The notes under the pieces were generated by a model. That model had not been told where the DNA came from and did no database searches. It saw only the letters and a list, made by a program, of their open reading frames with translations. Positions 48,002 to 59,485 of a DNA stretch of 64,000 bases are shown in pieces. The position numbers and the translations under genes are program-made. The first letter of the stretch is position 1. Every line of letters starts with the position of its first letter. The DNA is from Ischnura elegans (Eukaryota; Arthropoda; Insecta; Odonata; Coenagrionidae): NCBI RefSeq assembly GCF_921293095.1, contig NC_060253.1:72019992-72083991 (forward strand), in the 5' to 3' direction.

Positions 48002-48892
48002 GAGGGAATTCAAGGAAGGAAATGTGCTGGCCGGGGTGTCTGGAACAATGAATGGACCATTTAAATGTACCCGTTAATAATATGATTTTCTTTAAATAAA
48101 AAATTCCCAAAAGAGATCATCCCTGAACCCTGTTTCACTGAGAGGAGTAGCATGCGATACCATGGGGATGAAAAGTACCTCCTCCACCAACCGTAGGCAA
48201 CACCCGTAATCCGTCTGTGGAGGCCAGGTACATTTTTAGCAGGTGCTCCGCCCACAGACGTATATAGATCCTCATTTGGGAGGAAGAGGGGAGACCACCC
48301 TTATACTCGCACCTGAGGGAACTAACAAAAGCAACTATAACACTAGCTTGGTCCCGATGCTTAACATCGGTGACGAAGAGCGTTCACGCCTGCCAGGAAA
48401 CTTCTGGAATACTAATCAAATTCAGTTAGACAATTTCGGCCTTCCTGGTTTACCTCCCTATATCCCTGCCGCGAATACCCGGTCGTGCGCCTATTATAAC
48501 TTTTTAAAAAATCGAACGCCAACATTAGGGCCAAGATAAATGTACGATTGGAATTTTAACTCAACAAATACAAACAAATACAATGGATTAATAAATAATT
48601 CTCAGGTTTCTATCCAAGTGATAAAATTTTTAGCAGACGCAGTTTTTAAACGCATACATAAACGCAGGAAGGAAGACCATTCATTACTGCTCTGAGGACG
48701 ATGGAGAGTGTTCCATTGAAAGGTAGGCCAAAAATTTCCTCACCCTGCTAAAAACCCGAGAAATAATTATTAATTAATATAATTCGCCGAGAAAAAACAA
48801 AATCTTATAAACACGATAGATGTTGAAAAAAATAGATGCAAAACAAGCGCAGGGGGTTGTAAATAGCTGTGGCACGGAGATGAAATGATCGC
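48002..48892. other. Intergenic, no gene recognised
   Basis: An open frame at 48243-48539 (+) and another at 48061-48255 (-) read through a GC-richer patch. Neither shows a known family. Confidence 0.3.
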
Positions 48893-48978
48893 CGAAAATA
48901 TTTAGAAAAAAATTCACCTGGTCCGGGAATCGAACCAAAGACTTTGTTATTTTCTGATAGATACTCAGACCACCAAGT
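48893..48978 (-). mobile_element. tRNA-derived SINE head
   Basis: On the minus strand GGTGGTCTGAGTATCT (A-box-like) is followed by TTTGGTTCGATTCCCGGACC (B-box) and GGTGAATTTTTTTCT. The A-box to B-box distance and the post-B-box GGTGAA(A)TTTTT match the element at 62391-62470. The anticodon arm is not preserved, so it is not a functional tRNA gene. Confidence 0.55.
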
Positions 48979-49068
48979 ATGTACCCCTGCCTTTTCGTTT
49001 CATTACCCTTCGTCGTTTCTATTGAGTGTTCTCTATCACATTCACTGCCGGATTTCCTGCTCTCATGT

Positions 49069-49536
49069 CAGTGGCGTAGCCAGGATTTTGAAAATGGGGG
49101 GAGGGACTGGTTTTACCGGAGATTTCAGGGCACTTCAGGGGTGTATAGAAAACACCCCGGGACAGATGGGGGTCCTCCCCGGAAAATGTTAGCATTTTTG
49201 ATATTGAAAACGTGATTTTTAGGACTCAAAAACAATAATTTTGTGCGATTACTTATTAAAATTTATTTATTGAGGCCATCTTACTCATTTCAGAATACCA
49301 GGATCCAGGATCGACCAGCCACGGTGATATCTTTACGGAGTCACCCGCAATGCACAAATTGTGCGAAAAATCCACAGAAAATAAAACATTCGCCCTGACT
49401 AGGAACCTGGTCAAGGCGAATGATTTTTTCTCTGTGGATTTTTCGCGACATCTTTCTCATTTTTGGCGACTCTTTTAAAGGCTAAAGAGGGGTTTGTAAC
49501 CCGGGAACCCCTCCCCCATCTGTGGCTACGCAACTG
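49069..49536. mobile_element. hAT-like MITE with long internal hairpin
   Basis: Ends CAGTGGCGTAGCCAGG and TGTGGCTACGCAACTG. The flanks do not give a matching 8-mer. A foldback at about 49363-49446 pairs GCGAAAAATCCACAGA with TCTGTGGATTTTTCGC and CATTCGCC with GGCGAATG; the hairpin may be a separate small insertion. Confidence 0.55.
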
Positions 49537-51445
49537 CAGCCAGACTGTCCTGTCCTCTCACACAATTCACCAGTCATCATCTTTCATGAATCTGTTACAT
49601 CATTCGCTATTCATCGGCACTCCGCGCTGGCGGACCCAACAAAGTCGCCTTACTGAGCATCCATTCCACGCTCTTTCCCCAGCCGGCCGTTCAATACTCG
49701 GTGCGGGCTAGGCATATTCTTTCCAGAGTCCTCTATATTGCCATATAATAACTACGAAGTTGAGTCGTCGCAGTCTGCCATCTTCACTCTCATCATTAAT
49801 GGCGGCCTGTGTTGTAGCATAGGCGTAACGTCGAGTTGGTGCAGTTTTTTACATTTTTGTAATTGATAAATAAGAGAGATGGGCGGTTCTTCTGCACCAA
49901 ACTGTTCCATTAGTTGTAGGGATGTGTTCCGCGCTTTTGTTTTTCCTTGTAATCCTCAGGTAAGGGCTAAATGGCTACAAATGTGGGGGATGGATGAGTG
50001 GCAACCGTAGCCGTCTTCCACTATTTGTGAGGTGAGTTAGAAGTTGATGTAATTCAATGTATTGGGTAATTATTCATATGAAGATCAAGTTCTTACTTAG
50101 TTTCGGCATAATTTGATGAAAGGCTGTGATTTACTTCAAAGATTAATACCTTTGCCAATCAGTTTTACGTTGTATACGTAATGTAAACAGAAAAGAGTGC
50201 ATAATAATTCCTGCTATTGTTGAGAGTTTTTCATGTATAGGTTTAAGGTTATTTGTGTCAATGGTTTTTAAACTTTGATAGTGCCGTAATACTGATACAA
50301 TTAACCCGTGCTACATTCAATTAATTAAATTAAACAATAAACTAGAATACGCAACTTATTCACACAATGGAATGTGGTAGGTTGTTATTATTTCGTCGCG
50401 TGAAAGTTATTCTTGTAAGTGTCCTTGAAAGTTATACCTGTAACATATAAGTGCTTTCACGTTTGAAATATCGTGAGGAACTTTACGTGTGATACAATCA
50501 ATGATACCAGTTTTCATTAAAGACTTACTGAAATCATGTAATATTCATGTCCCTTTTGGAACTAGGTATATGTTGTTGGTAACGAATGTTTGTAGGTAAT
50601 TGCATTCGAATCCATTTTGGATTTTACACCTTGTAATTAATGCGATTTATATAAGCCGCGAAACCTTCCTTAATTAATATTATAGTCAACATATATTACA
50701 TGCATGTATTTATTTAGCCATTTAATCATTATGAAAACATTTTCCTGCGAGTTTTCCTTACCACAGGTGCACTTATACGAATCAAAATTTGAATCCGCTC
50801 GGAAGAGAGGCTGGAAAATATTAAAAACCCAATGATGTTCCGACGATTTTCGGCGTCGCGAATCGTCCGAAGCCTATTACACCAAGAGGAGACCTCTAAT
50901 ATTCGATTGCCCGTCTTGAATTGAAAGTCTTTTCCTTTGCTGAAGTTGAAGAGCCATCGAGTGTGGTATGTACGTATTAAGGTTGTTCTGTTATTCATAC
51001 TATTGGCATTTGCTGAGAGTGTGTTTATGATGTTATCAGTGTCAGTGCATTGTAATGAACGGTATTATTATTGGTGATAACGAAGTATTGTGGCACCGTT
51101 CAATTGGGTTATTGTCTATCAGTCATCTGGTTGTTGGGCTTTGTTTTCTTTTGTTCATCTTGAGTAGCATTTTCAATTCCATCGTCCTTTGCTGTCACCC
51201 ACATACCTACGCACAAGTTTCACTGCCCACTTATCTCTTCTTATGACGATTAAATAGGGAACTTGCATACATTTCAGAAACAGTTGTGAGCTTCAAAATC
51301 ATGTAGAAATACATGTTTGCGTTTCACAGTGAAAAGGTTTTATTACTTTTTGATGTCGTTAGCGATATTTTATTCATTAAAGTTCAAGAGAATTTTCAAA
51401 TACGAGTGGGACTCGAAAACGCCCGATGATTGGCTAGCGGCAAAT
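49537..51445. other. CpG-richer patch and AT-rich flank; possible promoter of a + strand transcript
   Basis: 49600-50030 is CpG-richer than the rest. At 49880 an ATG opens 27 codons (MGGSSAPNCSISCRDVF...) and then meets CAG|GTAAGG, a good donor, at about 49961. This could be a first exon, but no downstream partner was identified. The remainder is AT-rich with no gene seen. Confidence 0.25.
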
Positions 51446-52273
51446 TGACGTCATAGTTCAGTACGAGGAAGCGAAGGAAGCAGCATAGGCATTTGGACAC
51501 AAGCGACGGCTTGGTTGTGAGGCATTTCTTAGTTCCAGTACAGTGAGTCCTCGTTTAACGTTCCTGTAGAATGTGACGATAAACGAAATGACGTTAATCG
51601 AAACATATATCCCATAAGAAACAATGTTAAAAGTGAATATCGGCTTCTATACGCGAAAAAAATTTAGCGTATCATATCTGGGGCATTTTTTACGATGGGA
51701 ATTCGATATGGTGGTCGCCCGGGCAACATCGTCGCAATTAAAGGATCCAACCGATGTGCATCTGAAATGTTTTATAGTTCATAACAAAGTGAGACTTGCG
51801 TATAACATTGGCGAAAGCGTATACTCATGTGAAATGTGTATTCTTTTGGCAGTCCGGTAGAGAGTCTTACGGTGAACTTATTTCCACCTCGAAGCTGTCG
51901 ATGATACTTTCAACTTAAAAATACCTTGCCTGGAGGGCGACAGGAAGCTCTGAGGAAGCCAGACTATTAATGTTTCAATTTAGTAGCGATAATATAGACG
52001 AACTTCCAACACAATCTACCATCTTGTAACTCAAAACCCCGAAACCACTTCCTATTCTGCAGAAAGAATCGGTCAATCGCATTTCGATTAATATAACGTC
52101 TAATATTTCGAATAAATACAACGTCTTCAGGTGTTAATAAGTTACTTTTGTAATTAGAAGGCCTTCCTAAATGTAACATTAAAATTTTAATATTTTCCAA
52201 ACAGAGTCTTTAATACATTTTGGGAGCTTTTCTCACGATATATCTTAAACCTACTCTAAAGGCGAGCTCATCG

Positions 52274-52687
52274 TCATTGCGATCGGTTGTCACTTAAAAA
52301 TTCCGTATCGGAAATCCTAGAGGGATGACCTTCGACGATGGCCATGATCACCTGCACTCTCACTATCACTGGAACCCGTGGTGAAAATATCATCCCAATC
52401 CAATTTCTATTTGGTTTTAACTGGGAAAGAGCAACATATAGAACTGCACATTCTTTGGACAACTTTGGGTTTGGCTTTCCCTCAAACATCCCATTTCCCC
52501 TGTGGTGCACATCAGTCCTATCTTTATACGATAGCCTAACAACCTTTAAATGGATCCTTGGTTTATCCTGACAACCAACTAAATGGAAATTGCTGATCCA
52601 CACGTCTTCCTCTATCTCCACAGTTTCCAAATCAAGGGCCGCGGAACATTCCTCATTGTGACTCAACTTTTCCTGAAAAGCAAGCCG
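52274..52687 (-). CDS. Unrecognised protein-like ORF, possibly an exon
   Basis: The longest protein-like open frame in the intergenic half: 130 residues from its ATG at 52666. Upstream in the same frame is a good acceptor, TTGCTTTTCAG, followed by EKLSHNEECSAALDLETVEI, so it may be a 3' terminal exon ending at TGA/TAA near 52274. It has an acidic start, mixed hydrophobic and charged body (WISNFHLVG, LYVALSQLKPNRNWIG) and no low complexity. No family recognised. It lies within the THAP-bearing segment. Confidence 0.25.
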   Translation of the reverse strand, partial: RLAFQEKLSHNEECSAALDLETVEIEEDVWISNFHLVGCQDKPRIHLKVVRLSYKDRTDVHHRGNGMFEGKPNPKLSKECAVLYVALSQLKPNRNWIGMIFSPRVPVIVRVQVIMAIVEGHPSRISDTEFLSDNRSQ

Positions 52688-53140
52688 GCGTAGAATAAAA
52701 TCAAAGAATGCTGCGATTCATTTTTTGTGACCACCTCTGGATTCCATTCTTTTTCCATCTACAACTTCCTTTATCTTTGGGACAAAACGATGTTTAAATA
52801 TTTTCATTAATTTATAACAAAATATAAGTTCTAAAAATAGGTACCCAAAAGCCATTTTATTAATCCGCACTGACGAGTGTAAATTAATGTGGAAGATGAA
52901 TGCTGTAGACGTAGTAGTTTTCCTTAGGTTGAGTTGCAAAGTTCATAAAGTTGACAAAACGGCTAATTTTTCGGTGCGCGGAGTCATTTATATTGCACTG
53001 GCCGTGTCTATACATTTTTCAATTTTTTTGTAATAAAATAAATCAGAATTTAGGATAAAATTTCCTTTAAAGTGACATATAGTTCATTATTATAGCATGC
53101 AGTGAAGCCAGGGTATAAATTTGCAAAGTACTGCGGCACA

Positions 53141-53278
53141 TCATTTTGACGCCGACAGTAGAAGAAAACGCTGTCTTCTTGGCTGGCACTCGAATGAATG
53201 AGGATCAACGTTGCTCTGTATTTTCATATTTCCTCTCTTGATTTTAAACATCATGGAATTTTCTATGTCCTTCCGTAA
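53141..53278 (-). pseudogene. THAP domain, C-terminal half (exon-like)
   Basis: The acceptor AATTTCAG precedes 53278. It encodes LRKDIENSMMFKIKRG, then NVDPHSFECQPRRQR and a stop. The pattern (L)xxD(M/I)ENxxxFK...V(x)PHxFxCQ is the end of a THAP domain in many arthropod THAP proteins, where an intron often precedes it. The protein stops soon after, so nothing beyond the domain is encoded in this frame. Confidence 0.5.
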
Positions 53279-53493
53279 CTGAAATTGAACAAGTGCTATA
53301 AATAATTTGAGTCCATCATAACCATCGAGAAACACCTATCTCGATTTTTGTTGTGAAGTTGAGTTTTTATTCTACGGCGGCCGAATTATCGAAAAATCTC
53401 AGTTTCAAGTTATTCAGTCAATGAAATATGGAAATATTATTTATATTAAAGTTATCTTCGCTCACATAGCGCACGGGTTTATCATTCCGATTA

Positions 53494-53652
53494 TTATACT
53501 CTTATTTTTCCGTAACGCTTATCCCGACAGACGGCGTGCATCGAGGCTTTTCTTCTAATTTCCTCCGTGGGAATGCAGACGAAATTTTTTTCTGGGGTGT
53601 TATTGCACAGAGGAACAATGCACCACTTGTAATTTTTCCTTATTTCAGCCAT
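53494..53652 (-). pseudogene. THAP domain, N-terminal half (first exon)
   Basis: ATG at 53652 opens 52 codons: MAEIRKNYKWCIVPLCNNT, PEKNFVCIP, RRKASMHAVCRDKRYGK. C11-x4-C16 is the first zinc-binding pair of a THAP zinc finger. The usual tryptophan after R-x-K is replaced (KAS), and the frame stops before the second C-x2-H pair. Joined conceptually to 53278-53141 it covers most of a THAP domain but lacks intact C-x2-H, so it looks decayed. Confidence 0.5.
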
Positions 53653-53735
53653 GTTCTCCTTTAAACGCAACGTGGCTCTTCCAAACCTGCAGTTACTGGG
53701 CTTGGATCTTGGACTCGTACTGAACTATGACGTCA

Positions 53736-56700
53736 CGGCCAAAGATTAGTGGGGGCGGTATTTTTTAGCCCGCGAAACTCGGGAGACTTTTGGGAGTCAT
53801 TTTCTAGGGTAAAAACTGAATTTTAAGCGGAAAAAAGTATATTGCGGTACTAAGTGTTTACTGTAGTATATCAGCATACTGTTTATAAAAAGTATGCAAT
53901 TTCCCTATTATGAAATTATTCAAAAGTAGCGCTAACGGCTGTCCTGTTTAGATTATTAACCAGCCTGAGAGACAATTACCTATTAGCTCTAGGCTGTAAA
54001 AATATGATTGTACAAGTACTATCGATCCCTTTATAAATGGGTTCATTGGAAATGTTTCTTACAAACAACTGGTGGATTGATAGTGATGCCAGGGCATTTA
54101 TTAGGGAATGGCATCAACAAAGCATTTATGTATCCTCATCGTCCATTCAATAGTTTAGGTTCTCAGTGTCAGGCGCTGCCTGAAGTATTATTATCAAAAG
54201 GAAGTGGTAATTAAACATACTCTTTAATTATTGGTTCACGTTTGTACAAAGTAAGACGTGGCAAGCATGCACAAGCAAGTGATATCTCTACTTTCCCTTC
54301 ATAGCTTCATTGTATTCTTGGGGTCTGTGAACTAATTTACAAATCAAAAACATTGCTGATATTGACAATTCAAATGATTTTGAAACTACCTTCATTTTGT
54401 GATACAATATTTGAACTTACTGCGGCTAAAGGAAGAAAATAAAGAGGATTTTTTTAGTAATTAATGAAGAAGTACCTCATTGCTATTTTCATTGTTAAAG
54501 TCCTATTTGTTTACTTCTTTGAGAGAGTACTTCAATGCTATATTAAAATGTGAAATGATGCAAATTTTTTGTTTGAAACCAAAATCATTGACCAGTGGTT
54601 TCTCGATAGTTTTCCTTGGAAAAAATCACCTGTGTGTAATTCATGTTTGGCATAGTCGAAGGCTGGATGAATCCAAGGTCTTGTTTTTAGGATAGGTTAA
54701 GTGTTTTTTGAAGACTAAATGCAGTCTTATGAGCTGGAGATTTTGAGCATGTCTTTATTTGTGTGTTTATTCATGTCATAAGCACCTATATTACCCTGAG
54801 TCATGGACTTCTAAAATCTCTTGTACATAGTTTGTCTGTTTCTATTATGCCTCATTTTATTGTCTTTAGGTGGTGTAAGTCATTTCTTTCCTATCTTCCA
54901 TACATGTCACCTGGACTTGGTATTTTGCTGAGATATGACTACATGTGTATATTTTTAAATGACTATTTGTTAACATTCTCATTCATCTATTATATTTTGA
55001 GAAATCGGCACATTTGTTGTAAAATAAGCATGCAGTCTTTGCTAATGCTTATCATCTATCAAATAAGGTAGCTTCTCAAATTGACAAGTTTTCTTGAATG
55101 TAAGATTAAACTATATCTATTGCAAGTTCTTTTTCACATTGCCTTTGCTTATATTGGGACAATTTTTCAGTTATACCATTTTTCATTACTTCCATAGCAT
55201 CCAAATTGCTTCTTTACATTGAAAAAGTGTTTTCAAAATACTTAGTAGTAATATTAATTAAATGGAGTCACTGGTTGCTCTTATGTTAAGCTGTTTTGGT
55301 GACTGTCTGATTTGAGAACTACCATCGTGTTTGCTAAAGTCATTCTGACACTTTGAAATTCAGTATCGTTTCTTGATTAATATACTTTGGATGCTATTAT
55401 AATTATGCTTCTATTGCATTAAACTTGAGTGTCTTATTCAATAATGTGCATAAATGTTTCTTCATACCTGGGCTCATCATCTTGTTGCATCATTTAGAGG
55501 AACAGGGTGGGCAATATCTTGAATTCAGATCCTCCTAAGTGGAGTGCTTAAGAATATTTTGGTACTGAATTTGGCCCATAATATTGTATGGATTAGCTTT
55601 TTTTATTTTCTAAGTGGATAGTCCTCTTACCAAGGTGTTCTGCAGTGCATATATTGTGCATTAAATTGAAATGCATGTTATGTGAATACCAGTGGTGATT
55701 TGTTTTATTCTTATATGTTACTCAAGTTCACTCAGTTGATGTCACCAAGATTATTCCTTTGTTCCAGATTCAATGCTGCCTGTTGTATCATGTTTGGAAT
55801 TGATGGCTATATAATGGAACAACTTCTACAATGATAAGATACAATTACTGCATTTCATGTCCAAATAACCTAAGCAGAAGAAGCATGTGCAGCGTTATAT
55901 TCACAGCAATCATCTTCTGCATTGGCATTGTGGTGTCACCATGTATTTTGCTTAATGAGAGAATATATCTGGAGTAGCAAAATGTATTTTTTCATAAATT
56001 TTCTAACTTTTTCTTTGTTTTTTCTATATTCAAGTTCAACACTCAGTCTAAATCATATTGAACTTCTATTATGTTAAAACTGATTCCATGGGGTGTCATC
56101 TGTATTATTTATTTATGAGCAAGTGTTTGATGTTGCTCCACATAGCTAGTTATTAGAGCATCACTTCTGTCAGTGTTTACCTGGCCTTGATGTATTTTAT
56201 ACAAGAGTAATTTTTTTAAATGATTACCTCTTAACTACCTGTTCCATTGCTTTACTCTGGTAATTCACATAAGTGGTTACATTTTTGAGTTCTTTACATC
56301 AAATTTGAAGATGAGTTGCTGATATGGAATTCTCAATCTATTCAATAGCATGGAAGCACCTTTATTCTAATGCTTTGACATGGGTATATTTGGCCTGGTT
56401 AAGTGGTTTTTCCCTCTTTGTTTGTTGTGTGTTGATACGATGACTAATCAGTTCTTATTGCATATATCCCTCTTTGGCATATACACATTTTATCATTACC
56501 AATATGTATAATGTTTATACCATGAATACTTGGTTATCTACCAGTTGAGTCGTGGTTAATGTGGATTGTTGACGGCTTTACACATTCTAGTGAAACATGT
56601 TTGCATTAAGTTGTCTTATATAGAGATATAAAATCAACTGTTACATCAGATATTTCATTATTTTGGCATGAAAAGAGCAAAGTTTATTATAATTTACCAC

Positions 56701-58154
56701 CTAGTATCAGATCTTTCTGTTTAAATATCCTTAGAAGTCCTTAATTTGCAGGAATGATTTCCAAGAACACTTTTTCAAGTAAGAGAAAGATTCTTACATC
56801 ACTTCTAAAAGGTGCATGGTTCGGTCTTTAAAAAATGTATTTACCTTTGCTTAACATATTGTCAAGATTAAGAGCCATTTTTCACATTTATTCCCATACA
56901 GTACTACTACTAGTCCACTTGTTTAGAGAGAACACATGAGATCACATCAAAGGACTCATGAATAAACTTAGGTGATTCATGCATGTTAAATTTTTGTAAC
57001 TATTATGCAGACGTATGGAAATCATTCTATAATTATGTTAATTATCCTAAGCATATGATGAGGATGTAAAAAATGGCTACTAAGATATGGATGTCATTCA
57101 CATTAATCTCCAATTTAAGGATATTGATACCTAAGTGTATGGAAATTGTATTTTATTCCATGGCATATTTCAGTTAGGTTAACAGAGATGTCCTGTTGTA
57201 AATCTTTCACGGAATTGAATTGAGACAAGAGTGGACTAAATGAGGAGCCTGCTGTTGACAAAAGTCATAGCAATCTAGCTGACTTGAAGCTAACTAAGAA
57301 GGAAGACTTATTTCCATATCTTATCATATACTTTTGAGTGTTTTGTTACAAAATGCATGGGCATGCCATTAGAGGAGTTGTGTCCTGGTCATAAAAGACT
57401 TCAGTAATCGTTTTTGGATTAATAACAAAAATAGTTCATGTCATATATAGATTGAATTTTATTCCTACATTAGTGCCCCGGTATATATTAGGCATTTTGG
57501 CCTTAATATGAGCACTTTGGTTCTTCTTTATTTATCTTATGTTTCACTTCATTTCACCTTAAGCAGAGATGGGAATTGCTTATAATCACAAATATCTTAT
57601 CTGGGATTGGGATATTATGGGAGAAATGATCTCTTTTTCAGTCATAAATAAATTTTTTACCAAATGTGTCTGCTTGGAATTTGAAAGTTAGTACCCTTGT
57701 GTCAACTCAGATTGTAGAAGTTAATTTTATATGTCTAGTTAAGTATTACCTACTGCTGTTATTAATCACAATTAACTGTTCACGGAGCTATGTTGTGTTA
57801 TTAGGCATTCATTCATTGTATCCCACAAATTTTTTGTGTTGATTTAATTGCAAGAGTGCGTCTTAGTGTACGTACTAGGTTTTTTTGAGAATGGTCTGAC
57901 ATGATCCCCTGTTAGATTTTGTTCTACTTTTACTTTTCAAGGAATTGTATGGATGTTCATTTTAGAATTGTTTTCTTTTGCTATGTGTTCTCTATTCCAA
58001 GGACTTATTTCCCAGGAAAAGACCCCAGTGGTTCACCTAGGCTTGTAGTTATTAAATTTTTTTTCAATTAGTAATGCAGTAAACAGTGGAAGGGCTTGCA
58101 TAGGGATGATAATAAGCAAGTTGTTAAACCGTGATTCAAGTTTGTTTTTTCTAG
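53736..58154. other. AT-rich, T-biased, repeat-poor stretch
   Basis: About 4.4 kb with clearly more T than A on the + strand and no MITE or SINE noticed. Introns of the two minus-strand genes show the mirror bias (A-rich on +), so this may be intron or long UTR of a + strand transcript. The ORFs at 54008-54214 and 54763-55071 are not recognisable proteins. Confidence 0.35.
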
Positions 58155-58278
58155 GTTGCTGCAAGCCTGATTCCGGCTTGCATTGCTATTTGGGTACAAG
58201 GACGGGCCTGCCAGGTTTGCAATCTCTGAGTCACCCAAGCTTAGGGGGGCCCTGCTCCATCTTGAGGGGATATCAAAG
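58155..58278 (+). CDS. Possible exon of an unrecognised + strand gene
   Basis: A 124-bp GC-rich island in AT-rich surroundings, preceded by TTTTTTCTAG and followed by CAAAG|GTGTAA. One frame is open through the whole island (CCKPDSGLHCYLGTRTGLPG...). The protein has no recognised family. It also contains a perfect 8-bp stem foldback (TGCAAGCC / GGCTTGCA), which would also fit a repeat. Confidence 0.2.
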
Positions 58279-58790
58279 GTGTAATTAAAAAAAGATATTC
58301 ATTACTTAGGTTACTTGCACCAATATTTTTTGTAATTATAAAAAGTTTTGTGTTCATTGGTTGCTTTCTTTACTGCATACTCATTGTAAATTAAATGAAG
58401 TGAGTTAGGTGTCCAGAAGGTAAAAAAAAACTGCAAGTGCTTATTTGGAATGGTTATTTGGAAAGATTGTATTTAGTTTCTTTTTTTAGATTTCAGTGCT
58501 GTTTCTGGGACAAAGTCATTAAAGAGATATCAGCTCCATAATAAATTATTAATTTTCTCAATTTTCATAGTATTTTTTATTAACTTTATCTACTATTTAA
58601 GAGCGAGAATATTGTCAAAATCCATTTTCGGGCATGCAGTTCCCTAAAATTTTCCAAGGAAGACCTCCGAATTCCCCCCATCAGGACCCCAGACCGCTGG
58701 ATACTACTATCATTGGAACAGATATGCCCTCTTGTCTGTTTCTATCATTGGCATTTGGTATTGAGCACATCCATCCATGTGAGTACCCTG

Positions 58791-59086
58791 CAGGGGCCCA
58801 GGTAGTACTTAAAGATCTGGGGGGGTGGGTTTAGGTGCAACTAATACCAGGGTGTGTGGGGGAACGGAATACCCTCCAGGATAAGCGGTCAGTGCGAGAT
58901 TAGTAAATTGGCGAATTTTAAGATAAATGGTGAGTTTTATGGCTTTCTGAGGGATATTTTATTAGTCCTTACACTATTCTATTAGTAATATTAATCCAAT
59001 TAAGTAAAATGGATTAAAATTAAAAATTTCTCTGATCTCTATGGGGGAGGAATTTATCCCCCATAACCCCCCTCGCTGCTCCATTG
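58791..59086. mobile_element. hAT-like H2 element, 296 bp, 8-bp TSD
   Basis: Ends CAGGGGCCCAGGTAG and CTGCTCCATTG. Flanks GTACCCTG (58783-58790) and GTACCCAG (59087-59094) match at 7 of 8 bases. Its target, CATGTGAGTACCC[T/A]GGATC, looks like the tip of an H3-type MITE, so it probably landed inside another element. Confidence 0.75.
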
Positions 59087-59308
59087 GTACCCAGGATCAA
59101 AGCAAGGAGGACATGTCGTGGTCTTTCAAGTAGTAACATTTTTGCAAAGAATGAAGAAGTCAAAATTGTAAGTAAATTATGACAGCGTTTTATTGGTCTA
59201 TACAATGAAGAGAATGACTTAAATTTGTTACCTGTCTTATGCGAATATAAGTTTTTAAATAATTTCTTTAAAAGTTTCGTTACGAGCTTAATTTCTTTTC
59301 GCTTCTAA

Positions 59309-59485
59309 GGGGGGGGCGTAGCCAGGAATTTCGTTCGGGTTAATGATCGAAAAAACTATTTGTCAAAGAAATCTTTTGTAAACTCGTCATTTCTCAATAT
59401 TTTGTTTTTTAAATTAATCAAAGTAACTGTGTTTTCATATTGTCCGGGGGACAGGGGGGTCCTATCCCACCGCACTACGCCGCTG
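59309..59485. mobile_element. Short hAT-like MITE
   Basis: GGGGCGTAGCCAGGAATTTC at the left and GCACTACGCCGCTG at the right are inverted tips with a G-rich patch near 59445. The left tip is degenerate and the TSD unreadable. Confidence 0.45.

Larger units (their letters stand above)
51446..53735 (-). mobile_element. 2.3 kb segment with 22-bp inverted ends carrying THAP-domain remnants
   Basis: TGACGTCATAGTTCAGTACG(AG) at 51446-51467 recurs exactly inverted at 53714-53735. Inside, on the minus strand, come two pieces of a THAP zinc-finger domain close to one end, followed by unrecognised ORFs at 52666-52274 and 52200-51967. Terminal repeats next to an N-terminal THAP exon recall P-element-like transposons, but no transposase core was recognised. 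A TA-CAGTGAGTCCTCGTTTAACG sequence at 51539 is a pogo-like tip inside. Confidence 0.4.

Noticed and set aside
49880-49961. ATG-donor unit encoding MGGSSAPNCSISCRDVF as a THAP first exon
   Set aside because: Two cysteines and a later K-W-L read-through vaguely resemble a THAP start, but spacing and the rest do not fit and no second exon was found.
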